Below, piece by piece: positions 1-10,391 of a stretch of 64,000 nucleotides of DNA; the stretch's first letter is position 1, and the number at the start of each line of letters is the position of its first letter. The stretch comes from Ascoidea asiatica (taxonomy: Eukaryota > Ascomycota > Saccharomycetes > Ascoideales > Ascoideaceae). Under the pieces are notes generated by a model, which searched no databases, had not been told where the DNA came from, and saw only the letters and a list, made by a program, of their open reading frames with translations. Location: contig BCKQ01000002.1 in assembly GCA_001600695.1 (NCBI GenBank), positions 1,178,001 through 1,242,000 on the forward strand, written 5' to 3'. The position numbers were made by a program, and so were the translations under genes.

Positions 1-1389
1 TATTGGTAAAATATCTAAAGGAGGAGGAGTATCATCAAGTTCATTTAATCTTTGTTGAAGAATTTCACAAGTAACTTCAATATCTTCTTGACCAGTCATG
101 AATACTAAAATATCACCAGGAGAAGAACCTAAATGGATTGTTAAAATTTGTTTTATTGCCATATCAACATAATCAGTTATTGAAGATTTGGAATAATAAA
201 TATCAACAGGAAATGTTCTACCAGGAATTGTAAATTTTGGAGCATTACCAAAAAATTTTGAAAATTTTTCTGAATTTAAAGTTGCAGAAGTTACAATTAA
301 TTTTAAATCTCTTCTTCTTCTTAAAATATTTCTAAATAAACCCATTAAAATATCAGTATTTAAAGCTCTTTCATGAGCTTCATCCATAATTATACAAGAA
401 TATTTATCTAAATCAGGATCTGTTAAAAATTCACGTAATAAAATACCTTCAGTCATATATTTTATTATAGTTTTTTTAGAAGTACAATCTTCAAATCTTA
501 TTGCAAAACCAACTTCATTACCTAATTTTACATTCATTTCTTCTGAGACTCTTTTAGCTACAGACATTGCAGCAACTCTTCTTGGTTGAGTACACGCAAT
601 AATTCCACGTTTTGAATAACCGTAATCATTTAAAAATTGAGTTAATTGAGTTGTTTTACCAGAACCAGTTTCACCAATGATTATTGTTATTTGATTTTCA
701 TTAATAATTTGAAGTAATTTATCTTTAACAGAATATATAGGTAAATTTGATCTTTTTTCTAATAATGATTGTTGATTACTCTTATTACTGTTATTGTCAC
801 TATTATCATTGGATACAAGTGAAATGAATTTATTATTATTTTTGTGATTATTATTATCATAATTGTTATTATTATTTTCATTATTCTGATAACCAAGGAT
901 ATTACCTAAGGCAGAACCAATTATAGTTGATTTATCTTTTGCTTGTTTTTCCCTTTGACGTAATTGTCTATGTTGTATAAGTAAAAAACTACCATTTTTA
1001 GCTAATTTTGAAAAATCAGATTCAGAATCTTTGAATATTGAAATTTCAAAATTAGAAATATTTGAAATTTTTTTATTTAATAAAAATGTTGGTAAATTAT
1101 GATTAAGAGACAAATTTATCATATTTTCATTATCATTATCATCATCATCATCTTCATCATTATTATCAAAATCATTATTGAATTGCGAATTTTGATTATT
1201 TATTAATTGATTTGAAAAAATACCAGAATTAATGATCTTTGAATTCTCCCAAAGTTGTTGATGATAATTATAACTCTTGAAGTTTTTACTATTATTTGAT
1301 TTTTTTTTAAGATGATTGTTTTTATTGAAGTTATTATTTTTATTATTACTTCTATTATTATTATTATTATTAGTAGTAGTAGTATTATT

Positions 1390-1420
<31 letters not shown>

Positions 1421-1908
1421 GACTTTAAAATTAGAGAATCATAATTATCATCATATTGATAATCATTTATTGAATTTGAAAGAGCTAATGAAGACTCCTC
1501 AGAATTGTACCAATCTCTATCAAATTGTATATTTTCTTCTTGCTCTTCAATTGAAGTCTTAGAGTATTCTATATTATTTAAATTATGAGAATTATAGGAA
1601 TTATGATTATTAATAGTAGAAAAAGGTCTCTTATTCATATACTTTTTTCTTTCACTAGTGAGAGGAATAGAGCTGTTGTCATTTTCTTCATTATTATTAT
1701 TGTTATCATATTCCTTGGTATGAAGTTGAACTTGGTGAAGAATAGGTTTTGAATTAGAATCAAGATGATTCAAATTTGGAGAAATCGGAATGGAATCATC
1801 TTGCAGGAGTCCATCATCATCCAATTTTATTCTTTTTGACTTCTTGTTTTTGAAAGAAGCCTTCTTAGCCTTTGATTTCTTGGATCTCTTAAATACAACG
1901 TCAGACAT
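1..1908 (-). CDS. PRP16: Prp16-type DEAH-box splicing ATPase, N-terminal 636 codons (3' end outside window)
   Basis: Reading leftward from the ATG at 1906-1908, the frame is open to the window edge, so the C-terminus is missing. The first ~380 residues are low-complexity (Lys-rich start, a ten-His run, Asn and Asp runs). The RecA1 helicase core follows: Walker [11 protein letters not shown] near residue 411, [26 protein letters not shown] near 509, SATLNSEKF near 538, then IPGRTFPVD and FMTGQEDIE. The family role is the ATPase that remodels the spliceosome after the first catalytic step, releasing Cwc25 and Yju2. The wording around [26 protein letters not shown] and [14 protein letters not shown] matches Prp16 better than the sister helicases Prp2, Prp22 or Prp43. 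The basic, disordered N-terminus is typical of Prp16 but carries extra homopolymers. It is divergent from the YNG1-like gene, with 903 bp between them. Confidence 0.88.
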
Positions 1909-2811
1909 TAACCTGCTATTGATATGAAAGATATGAATATGTGAATGGAAGAAATATGAAAGGTATGTGAAATAAATTGAAAGAATATTTAAATATTCAA
2001 ACACTCGAGTGAAATAAACATAGTTCAGAGATCGAAGCCAGATGCACGGGTCTTTTGAATAAAATGGAAATTTTAAATCCACTGTTTTTTTTCCATGTGT
2101 TGGATTAATTTTGTAAAATAAAAACAATATCCATGCACATGGATAAATCCGGAAAATAATCCGTTTTTAAACCCACACTTCTGGTAACCTCTTTGCTAAA
2201 CCCCGAATGCTTTTTTGTCACCTGACTGGGGTCCAAGACACGTCGCATTTCCAGCAATAAACAATATCAACAGTCAACAATCAACAAATAACATCAACAA
2301 CACCAATTATTTATTTGTTTCTTTCTTTAATACCAGAGCCAGAGCCCTTCAATGCTGATTATATCACTTCTTATTAATAAAAAATATTATTGATAAACAA
2401 TAACAATAACAATAACATTAACCATTTAAGTCTAAATCTAAATAATCTAATCTAATCTGAGTATTATCCACTGTCACATCAATCCAGAATAGAATAATAT
2501 ATTTTATTCAACCAGAACCTATTACTCTCAATCACTAATTAATAATATTCATAAATAGCAATTCATACTTATTTTCTTTATTCTCTCTATTCTCATACAT
2601 TTCCACTATAAAATAAAGGTTCTTTTATTATCGAAAAACTTCAATTTTAATCATTTACATTTAAATACATCTGATCTGATCTGATCCTGATCTCAAGTCA
2701 TTTCCTATTTATTTAATATTTGGCGTGTTTTTTTAAAATTTAATTTTGTTTATGTTTACAAAATCTTTTTATTTTCATATTCTTATTCAATTAAATCATG
2801 AGTTATGAGTT
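1909..2811. other. Divergent intergenic region PRP16 / YNG1-like
   Basis: No gene is visible. The PRP16-proximal part (about 2040-2240) is richer in G+C and holds a perfect palindrome at 2128-2145 and two TCCG-containing sites just after it (2147-2168). The YNG1-proximal part is AT-rich and ends in two short upstream ORFs. Confidence 0.7.
2128..2145. promoter_or_regulatory. Palindrome TATCCATG-CA-CATGGATA
   Basis: Perfect 8-bp arms are separated by 2 nt in the divergent promoter of PRP16 and the YNG1-like gene. The CATGGAT half-site recurs in other intergenic regions (near 28211, 39037, 43275 and 52602). A dimeric DNA-binding protein site is the obvious reading, but no factor can be named. 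Confidence 0.35.
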
Positions 2812-2825
2812 ATGACTTCAGATGA
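2798..2825 (+). promoter_or_regulatory. Two overlapping uORFs at the YNG1-like start
   Basis: A 7-nt direct repeat (ATGAGTT, ATGAGTT, ATGACTT) places ATGs at 2798, 2805 and 2812, one in each frame. The first gives a 5-codon uORF ending at 2815. The second gives a 6-codon uORF ending at 2825. Both stop just beyond the main start at 2812. Scanning ribosomes would have to leak past two ATGs, so low or regulated translation is inferred. Confidence 0.5.
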
Positions 2826-5688
2826 TACTTCAACCTCGAACTCTACTTCAATAAATAACCATACTAATATAAATATAAATAATTTTAATAATATAAACAA
2901 TATAAATAATATAAATAATATAAATAATATAAATAATATAAATAAATATGATAATCAGAAATCAATAATAAATAACTTATCTTTTCTTAATATCACAGAT
3001 CATTTACCTGCAGAATTAATTAGATCTCTATGGCAAATTCAAAATTTAAATTTAATGTTTGAAAAAAAAAAAATCATTTTAGATGAAATTTTAATAGAAT
3101 ATAAATCTTTAATAAATTTTCAATTTAAATTTAATAATTTAAATAATATTCATTTTATTAAAAAAAAATCAAAATTATATTTCTTAATTAAATTTCAAAT
3201 TTTAAATTTAAAATTAATTAATTATGAATCTCAAAAAGAATCAATAAAATTAAATTCAATTTTAATTAATTCTTCTGATTATTTAAATAATTCTATTTTT
3301 CATTTAATCAATTTATTTTATTCTTTAAATAATTTAAAAAAATTTAAAATTAAATCTACTGAAAATAAAACTGAAAATAATTTAAGTGATTTAAATTTTA
3401 TATATTTAAATGATTTTTTTAAAAATTTAATTAATAATTCAAATGAAAATTTAATCAAATCAAATAATGCTTTTAAAAATATAAATAAAACACAAAGTCA
3501 AAATCAAATTGAGAAAGAAAGAGAAAAAAGGCGAGAAAAAGAAAAAGAAAAAGAAAAAGAAAAACTAACAGTCAAATTACCTTTGAATAAACAAAATTTA
3601 CCAAAATTGAAAATAAAATTATCTTTACCAAAATCTAAAAGTATTAGAAATCAATTAAATGATATTTTAAATGAAAATCAAAACAATGTTACTATTACTA
3701 CTAATAATATTTTAAATGAAAAAGTAAATCTTAATTTGAAGGAAATCAATAATAACATTGATGATAATAGTAATATAATAGCGAGATTCAATCCGAAAGA
3801 AAATCTCAATAATAGTCAAGTAATTAATGAAAAAATTGGAATAAACCCAAATAACGTTCACTTAATAGAAAACAAGATAGCTAATGGTAAAATAATAGAA
3901 AAAGAAAAAGAAAAAGAAAAAGTTAAAGAAGAAAAATCAATAGAAAAAGCAATAAGTAAAGAGAATTTAATAGAAAACAAATTAATAGAAGAAGAAATAA
4001 TAGAAGAAAAAATAATAGAAGAAAAAAAAATTGAAGATATTAATCAAATAAAACCCGAAAAATCAGAAAAATCTACTAATACCAAATCAACTACTGAATT
4101 TTCTGAAAATAATAATATTGTAAAATCTCCAATTAATGAAGAAGATAATATCAAAATTCAACAAGAATTGATAATACTTGAAAACTCAAATCAAATAAAA
4201 CTAAAAGATACTTTAGATAAATCAACTGAAAAGTCAATTTCAAAGTCAATTGAATCACTCGATGAAAAATATAATTTAGTCAATGTATCAGCTTCTAAAC
4301 TAGTTAATGAACCAGTCAATGAACATGTTAATGAGAAAATCAATGAAGATGTTAAAGAATCAGTTGATGAAACTACAATTAAAATTGAAAAACTTAAAAA
4401 AATTAATAAACCTCATGATAAAAGATTCAAAATTCTTAGAGAATTAAGATCTCTAGAAATTTTACCAAATTCAAATAGAAATAAAAGTAATAATTTTAAA
4501 AATCAAGAAATTCAAAATAATACTAGTTATACCAAAGTAGAAGATTTTAGAAAACAACATCAAAGAAATATGAAAATGAATTTATCAAAAAATAAATTAA
4601 TCAAACAACAAATTAAACGAGAAATAAATAAAAAAGATATTGTTGAAATTGCTGAAAATATAATAGATTCTAATTCAGCTAGTATTCCTTCTGAATCTAT
4701 TTCATTTGAAAAAACTGATATAAAAAAGAATATCGAAATCCCAAAAGAATATGAAATTCCAATAAAAAAAGAAAGAAAAAATAAACATTTTAACTTTAAG
4801 ATTCCTTCAACGGATGAAAGATCTCTTGATTTAAATAATATTTTACCAATAGATGTATCTAAAAGAAGAAGTTTAAGAAGTTTAAGAAGTTCTTCGCTAG
4901 TTCTTAATGAAACAAAAAATGAAAATGAATCTTCAATTTTAAAAAATGAAATAAATAATAATGAAAATGGAGTAAATAAAGCTGATTCAAATAAAATTTT
5001 TGCTACAAATGAAGAAATTAAGGATATAGAAAATAAAGAAGAAAATGATGATGAAGAAGAAGATGATGAAGGTGAAGAAAAATACTGTTATTGTAATGGA
5101 ATTTCACGAGGTCGTATGATAGCTTGTGATAATGAGGATTGCAAATATGGATGGTTTCATTATGATTGCTTAAAACTTCTAAGAGCACCAAAAGCTAGCT
5201 CTTGGTTTTGTCCAACATGTCGAGCAGAATCAGAAGATAGAAATAAAATAAACTCCATAAATTCTAATAAGATTAAAAATTCTCTGAAACAAAAAGAGTC
5301 TAGTAAGTCTAAGGAATTATCAAATGAAAATTATAAAGTTAAAAAAGAATTACAGAATGTATCAAAAATTTCTGTAAATCAAGATAAGCCAAATAAGTCT
5401 AATGATTCTGAAAACATTTTCTTTATGCCTTTAAGAAGGGGAACAAGGAGTATTTTGAAATTTGATAAAGATTTTCAAGTAACAGATAATATTGATGGAA
5501 TTTTAAGGAAAAAAAGAAAGTTTCCTATTAAAAGAAAGTCTGAACCGCCAATACCTGAAAATTTACCAAAAGTTCCAACAAGGAAAAGTAGTCGAAAAAG
5601 AATGTTAAAAGAATTAGAGTCATTCAATTCCATAGGATTAGAAGATGATAACAAAGATAATAAGATAAAAAAAACTCGAAAAAGATAA
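2812..5688 (+). CDS. YNG1: Yng1-like ING-family PHD-finger protein (NuA3 complex subunit), greatly expanded
   Basis: 958 aa, against about 220 in S. cerevisiae Yng1. An Asn-rich start is followed by an ING-type N-terminus (LNITDHLPAELIRSL, about residues 55-70) that closely resembles the DHLPCELIRSL of Yng1. Near residues 757-805 is a C4HC3 PHD finger (YCYCNGISRGRMIACDNEDC, then WFHYDCL and WFCPTC) of the ING type that reads H3K4me3. The ~650 residues between are low-complexity Lys/Glu/Asn with EKEKEK and IIEEKIIEE repeats. About 150 basic residues follow the PHD, including RRGTRS and RKSSRKR. By family it would target the Sas3 acetyltransferase (NuA3) to methylated H3K4. Pho23 or Yng2 is the alternative, but the N-terminal motif favours Yng1. 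Low-complexity growth is the main oddity. Confidence 0.75.
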   Translation: MTSDDTSTSNSTSINNHTNININNFNNINNINNINNINNINNINKYDNQKSIINNLSFLNITDHLPAELIRSLWQIQNLNLMFEKKKIILDEILIEYKSLINFQFKFNNLNNIHFIKKKSKLYFLIKFQILNLKLINYESQKESIKLNSILINSSDYLNNSIFHLINLFYSLNNLKKFKIKSTENKTENNLSDLNFIYLNDFFKNLINNSNENLIKSNNAFKNINKTQSQNQIEKEREKRREKEKEKEKEKLTVKLPLNKQNLPKLKIKLSLPKSKSIRNQLNDILNENQNNVTITTNNILNEKVNLNLKEINNNIDDNSNIIARFNPKENLNNSQVINEKIGINPNNVHLIENKIANGKIIEKEKEKEKVKEEKSIEKAISKENLIENKLIEEEIIEEKIIEEKKIEDINQIKPEKSEKSTNTKSTTEFSENNNIVKSPINEEDNIKIQQELIILENSNQIKLKDTLDKSTEKSISKSIESLDEKYNLVNVSASKLVNEPVNEHVNEKINEDVKESVDETTIKIEKLKKINKPHDKRFKILRELRSLEILPNSNRNKSNNFKNQEIQNNTSYTKVEDFRKQHQRNMKMNLSKNKLIKQQIKREINKKDIVEIAENIIDSNSASIPSESISFEKTDIKKNIEIPKEYEIPIKKERKNKHFNFKIPSTDERSLDLNNILPIDVSKRRSLRSLRSSSLVLNETKNENESSILKNEINNNENGVNKADSNKIFATNEEIKDIENKEENDDEEEDDEGEEKYCYCNGISRGRMIACDNEDCKYGWFHYDCLKLLRAPKASSWFCPTCRAESEDRNKINSINSNKIKNSLKQKESSKSKELSNENYKVKKELQNVSKISVNQDKPNKSNDSENIFFMPLRRGTRSILKFDKDFQVTDNIDGILRKKRKFPIKRKSEPPIPENLPKVPTRKSSRKRMLKELESFNSIGLEDDNKDNKIKKTRKR

Positions 5689-6182
5689 AAAATTCAAAAA
5701 ATTATTATCATTCAAACTAAAATATTCCTCGAAGCTAATGGTTTACTCTTTTCTCTAATATATGATGATGATCTTTCGATCATGTCCCTCTTTTGTTTTT
5801 TTTTATTCAACTTTTCACTTCTCTAATTGTATTTTTACCAAATTTATAGTATATATTATTATCTGGATTTTTTTAAAATAACTTTTTTATTTTGGTTAGT
5901 TTATTTTTTTTTTGAAATATCTGCTTGATTAAAGTGTATAATAAATAATAATAATATTAATAGATCAAATTTACTTTTGTTTTGCCAGGTATCCAGTCTA
6001 ATGGATACTCTAGCGGATACATATTGATAATAAATTCTGGCCTTTTACAAGATTTTTATTTCTCCAGAATAATTTAATGAATTTAAATTTAAGTCAATCA
6101 ATTATTCATGATTTGGAAATGAAATTAAAGTAAAGATTTATTCAACAGGGAATTGTATGAGATAGAATAGGCTTTTTCAAAG
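5689..6182. other. Intergenic, YNG1-like to ALG8
   Basis: It holds the 3' flank of the YNG1-like gene and the ALG8 promoter. Around 5989-6020 are GTATCC/GGATAC inverted arms with an 8-nt spacer and then a third GGATAC. Nothing else stands out. Confidence 0.6.
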
Positions 6183-8015
6183 ATGGTAAAGAAAACAAAA
6201 GATAAAACAAACTCAGATATCAAAAAAATAAACAAAAAGGCTTCAATTTCAAATTTAAAGAAAGCAAATAATAATAAAGAGAAAGTAATAGACAAAACAA
6301 AAGAAGAAGAGAGTAATTATTCATTATTGAACGTTTGGATTGCAAGTACATGTTTTAAAATACTATTATTTCAAGGATATTACTCAACAGATTTTGATGT
6401 CCATAGAAATTGGTTGGCAATAACACATAATTTACCAATAAAACAATGGTATTTAGAAAAAACATCTCAATGGACTTTAGATTATCCACCATTTTTTGCA
6501 TATTTTGAATGGGTTTTATCACAATTTGTACCTGAAATTGTTAAAAATGATGGATGTCTTGAAATTATTGAAATTGGAAAATTTTCATTACCAACAATAT
6601 ATTATCAAAGATCAACAGTAATAATTACAGAAATTTTATTATTTTTAATACTTCAATTTTTTATAAATTTTAGTAAAAATAAAGCTGAAAAAAAAAAAAA
6701 TTTTATAATTTCATGTTCAATTTTACTTTCTCCAGGATTTTTAATTATTGATCATATTCATTTTCAATATAATGGATTTTTATTTAGTATATTAATATTA
6801 TCAATAATTTTTGCTAAAAAAGGAAAATATATATTATGTTCAATTTGTTTTGCAACTGCAATTTGTTTTAAACATATTTTTTTATATTTGGCACCAGCAT
6901 ATTTCGTTTACTTATTAAGAATATGTTTAAATTTAGATTCAATTTCAAATTTTAAATCAATCAATTTAATCAAATTAGTTTTTTGGAAAAGATTAACTTT
7001 AATTTCACTTTCTGTAATTTTAGTTTTTTCAATTGCATTTATTCCATTTATTTATTTAGGTGTAATCAAAGAATTAATTCAAAGATTATTTCCATTTTCA
7101 AGAGGTTTGACTCATGCATATTGGGCACCAAATATTTGGGCAATTTATTCATTCTTAGATAGAATTTTAGGTAAATTATGTTTAAAATTTAATTTTATTA
7201 AAATTTTTTTAAATTTTCTTGGAATTTCAAAAGAAAAAACTTCAAATGAATCAATTTTAAAAATTTTAAAAATTTCTTCATCTACAAAAGGTTTAGTTCA
7301 AGATATTGAATTTTTAATATTACCAAATATTTCACCAAATTTAACATTTTTTTTAACAATATTTTATCAAATTTTATCATTTATACCTTTTATTCCATTC
7401 ATATCAAAAGTCATATCAACATTCAAGAAACCAAGTTTTAATAGATTTATTGGATGTTTAACACTTTGTGGATATTCATCATTTTTATTTGGTTGGCATG
7501 TTCATGAAAAAGCAATATTATTAATAATTATACCATTTTCATTTTTAATTTTAAATGATATTAAACTTTTAAAAATTTTTAAATTATTAATTCATTCTGG
7601 ATATATATCATTATTGCCATTAATTTTTACAAAAAATGAAATCTTAGTTAAAATTCTCTATTTAATGCTTTACCTTATTATCTTTAATATCTTATTTGAT
7701 GATAATTGTTTGAGTAATTCAATATCAATTAAAAAAGAAAAAGAAAAAGAAAAAGAAAAAGAAAAAGCAAAAGAAAAAGAAGCAAAGAATACTACTTCCT
7801 ATTTGGATAAAATGATTTGTTGTTATAAATTTTTAGGTAATTTTTTAATCTTAGTTGACTTATTCATTGAAATTTTTGAAAATAAATTTAAAATCTTCAA
7901 GAAATTCCAGTTTTTAAGATTAATGGGATATAGTGTTTATTGTTCAATTGGAGTTATAGGAAGTTGGTGTGGATTCAATTGGATATACTTTTTTGAAGAA
8001 AGCCTCTGGAGATGA
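6183..8015 (+). CDS. ALG8: Alg8 dolichyl-P-glucose glucosyltransferase (ER)
   Basis: 610 aa, close to the usual ~580. The diagnostic luminal block STDFDVHRNWLAIT then SQWTLDYPPFFAYFEW (about residues 68-105) is the ALG6/ALG8 family signature, and its wording is that of Alg8. LLSPGFLIIDHIHFQYNGFL and GWHVHEKAILL are also family blocks. About ten hydrophobic segments fit a polytopic ER protein. Known role: addition of the second glucose to the lipid-linked oligosaccharide Glc1Man9GlcNAc2-PP-dolichol before N-glycosylation. Oddities: a ~45-residue Lys-rich N-terminus before the first TM, and a KEKEKEKEK insertion near residue 520 in a loop. The start is the first ATG of the open frame. Confidence 0.93.
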   Translation: MVKKTKDKTNSDIKKINKKASISNLKKANNNKEKVIDKTKEEESNYSLLNVWIASTCFKILLFQGYYSTDFDVHRNWLAITHNLPIKQWYLEKTSQWTLDYPPFFAYFEWVLSQFVPEIVKNDGCLEIIEIGKFSLPTIYYQRSTVIITEILLFLILQFFINFSKNKAEKKKNFIISCSILLSPGFLIIDHIHFQYNGFLFSILILSIIFAKKGKYILCSICFATAICFKHIFLYLAPAYFVYLLRICLNLDSISNFKSINLIKLVFWKRLTLISLSVILVFSIAFIPFIYLGVIKELIQRLFPFSRGLTHAYWAPNIWAIYSFLDRILGKLCLKFNFIKIFLNFLGISKEKTSNESILKILKISSSTKGLVQDIEFLILPNISPNLTFFLTIFYQILSFIPFIPFISKVISTFKKPSFNRFIGCLTLCGYSSFLFGWHVHEKAILLIIIPFSFLILNDIKLLKIFKLLIHSGYISLLPLIFTKNEILVKILYLMLYLIIFNILFDDNCLSNSISIKKEKEKEKEKEKAKEKEAKNTTSYLDKMICCYKFLGNFLILVDLFIEIFENKFKIFKKFQFLRLMGYSVYCSIGVIGSWCGFNWIYFFEESLWR

Positions 8016-8137
8016 ATAGTTTATTCTTGTTTGTAAGACATTATTTCATTATCATTTTAATAGATTGTATTTATAGCGCACAGTTTCAAAATCATCAGGT
8101 TCTAAAATGTGACTGAAAAATATATATTTTTTAAACA

Positions 8138-8145
8138 GTCACGTG
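8138..8145. promoter_or_regulatory. GTCACGTG, Cbf1-type site
   Basis: The match to the yeast RTCACRTG centromere/promoter factor consensus is exact. Similar sites occur at 15685-15692 and 22400-22406. Function is inferred from consensus only. Confidence 0.4.
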
Positions 8146-8261
8146 TTATATTTATGATAATAATTCTTTTATATACCGCAAACATGGTCTTGTATTGGAT
8201 TGAGGCCATGCTTGTGGGTTCTCTAACGCTAAGTTATCTTAAATCTTAAATCGATCCTGGA

Positions 8262-8304
<43 letters not shown>

Positions 8305-8306
8305 CA
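8262..8306. repeat. (TTTCAC)n hexamer array
   Basis: About seven perfect tandem copies of a hexamer lie upstream of the RRM gene. It looks like a simple-sequence tract. Confidence 0.85.
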
Positions 8307-8482
8307 GGATAATTCTGGAAATGAATTTGAATCATTCCAGAATAATCATCGAGTAAACCTTTAATTTTTAAATGAGTTTAAGATCCTAAAGACAATTGTG
8401 TTATTTCAAGTTTATAAGATTCACTTCATTCTATTTACTTTCATATTTGAAACTTTGGTAATTTTCAAAAACAAGAAAAAAA

Positions 8483-9450
8483 ATGGAATCAAATAATTTA
8501 AGTCTGGTGCATTTAAGAAATAATGATGATATTAATGATAAAGTACCAATACAACCAAATAATCCTCAAAAAGATATCATTCCAATTTCTAATTTTAATA
8601 TGAAAAATAGTATTCAAACAAATAAAGATAATCTTCCTACCTCAATTACTGCAATTCCTACTTTTATTAATCAAAATCAAAATAAATTCAATAATGATCC
8701 AAATATTTATCCTTCAAGAATTAAACAAAATTCATTTTCTTCATCTAGTAATCATCAATCTAATAATTCATCAAATAGACCCTTTATAAGGAATAAATAT
8801 TATAATCCAAAATCATATCGAAATAATAAATCAACTATGATTAGATCAAAATATTCTCAAAATTTACTCACAAGTTCATCTTTAAAAGCAAAAATTTTCA
8901 ATAAATTAATGGAAGCTAATAAAATGGCTGGAAGAATTTCTTCTGAGAAATGGATTGCAAATCAAAAAGAACATGAAAAGATTAAAAATGGTGCAAAATT
9001 CCCACCAATAATAGCAACCTCTTGCTGTGTCAGAGTATCAAATATTTTTTTTTCAAATAAGTATGTATAAAGTTAATTTTTATTTGCTTTTATTTTTACC
9101 ATTTCGAAAAATGACCATGTTTACTAACACACTTCAGAATGTCTGATGATCAATTTCAAAATCTACTTACTCATTTTTTAAGAAAATGTAAAAATAAATG
9201 TGGAAAACCACAACATTATGTATTTGGTCGTTTAACTAAGGGAGTAGCTTTATTACAATTTGAAAATAAAGAAAAAGCACAAAAGGCTCTAAATACTTTT
9301 AATGGTACAATATTTTGGAATAATGTATTAAAAGCAGAATCTTATCCTGAAGAACGTTATAAATTTTTGTATGTATTAATATTCATCAATAATTTAATTA
9401 TTTCTTTCTTCATATATATTTTACTAACAATTAACAGTTATATGCCTTGA
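8483..9450 (+). CDS. RRM-domain RNA-binding protein, three exons
   Basis: Exons are 8483-9060, 9138-9368 and 9438-9450, spliced product 273 aa. Both introns have GTATGT, TACTAAC and CAG. Splicing intron 1 joins SCCVRVSNIFFSNK to MSDDQFQNLLTHFLRKC and so completes one RRM: beta1/RNP2 CVRVSNIF, alpha1, beta2 HYVFGR, beta3/RNP1-like KGVALLQFEN, alpha2 KAQKALNTFNG, beta4 NVLKAESY (about residues 180-264). RNP1 lacks the usual aromatic pair, so binding may be weak. The N-terminal ~150 residues are Asn/Ser-rich and disordered. The last coding exon adds only four residues. Intron 2 is a multiple of three with no stop, so its retention would append a hydrophobic tail. I do not recognise the orthologue. 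Confidence 0.75.
9061..9137 (+). other. Intron 1 of RRM gene (77 nt)
   Basis: Donor GTATGT at 9061, branch TACTAAC at 9122-9128, acceptor CAG ending at 9137. The phase is 2 on both sides, and the join completes an RRM fold. Unspliced, translation stops nine bases in. Confidence 0.9.
9369..9437 (+). other. Intron 2 of RRM gene (69 nt, in-frame, stop-free)
   Basis: Donor GTATGT at 9369, branch TACTAAC at 9422-9428, acceptor CAG ending at 9437. The length is divisible by three and no in-frame stop occurs. Confidence 0.85.
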
Positions 9451-10391
9451 GCAACCCCATAAAAAGAAATTTCAATAAAGTTATTATAAATGTTTTTATG
9501 ATCTTTTTCAAATATTGTAATTAGAAATATTAAAAAATTTGATATAATTGAAGGAATTTTAGTGTTTAACATATTGAAATAAATCAATACATAATCATGT
9601 TTTGCTGAAGATTTAATGATATAATAACTTCATATTCCAAATGTTCGAGAAATAAAGAAGAAAATTTAAAGTATCACTTCATTTTTATTTATATAAGGTA
9701 ATTACTTTTTTGGTGAAATTTTTTATCCTTTACAGTTAAAAATAGTTAGCATTTTATTTTCCTTTGTAAATTTAAATGATCTTGAATGAAAAAATTGATC
9801 AAGAATCTGTTTATTCAGTTTGATGATTCTTTTCGATTGGATTTTTATTTCTTATATTTCACTTTCCGCATTATATTATATACATCTTAATAAAAATAGA
9901 GAAAGGGTTGTCATTTATTTTTGTCGCTTTCTTTTCCTCGTAAATTTCATTTAATCAATTGAAAGATGAGAATTATTCTAGAAAAATTGATTTGATTTTA
10001 AAATCAGTCAGGTTGTGCTTCATTGAACCATTGATTTCTATATGAAATTAAGAACCTCTAATTAGGTAATTCCTTTTATATTAAAAAAAATGAAAAATAC
10101 AAGACCACTTAAGGTTCTATGCCAACATTGTTTTTTTAATTTTTGTTTTTGTTTTGATTTTGATTTTGATTTTGATTTTTGTGTTTAATCAAAAAAATTG
10201 ATTATAAATGATTTTTTTTTACCAACGCGCCAAAGATAATCGATACTATGAAATAAAAAACTACTTGAGAAATATAAAAAGCCAAGATTGATTAGTTAAT
10301 TAAAACAGTAGTAATATATATAGCTGTATAATTTCACAGAAATTTAGCAAAAGCATATAATTTGATTGTAAAAATAAAAAAAAAAAACATT
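9451..10391. other. Convergent intergenic region, RRM gene / ESS1
   Basis: 941 bp of AT-rich DNA with a short TTTTGA tandem run near 10141-10180. No coding or RNA gene is visible. It is long for a convergent spacer. Confidence 0.6.

Larger units (their letters stand above)
8016..8482. other. Intergenic, ALG8 to RRM gene
   Basis: It contains a GTCACGTG site at 8138-8145 (Cbf1-type E-box by known consensus) and a tandem TTTCAC hexamer array at 8262-8306. No coding signal is seen. Confidence 0.6.
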
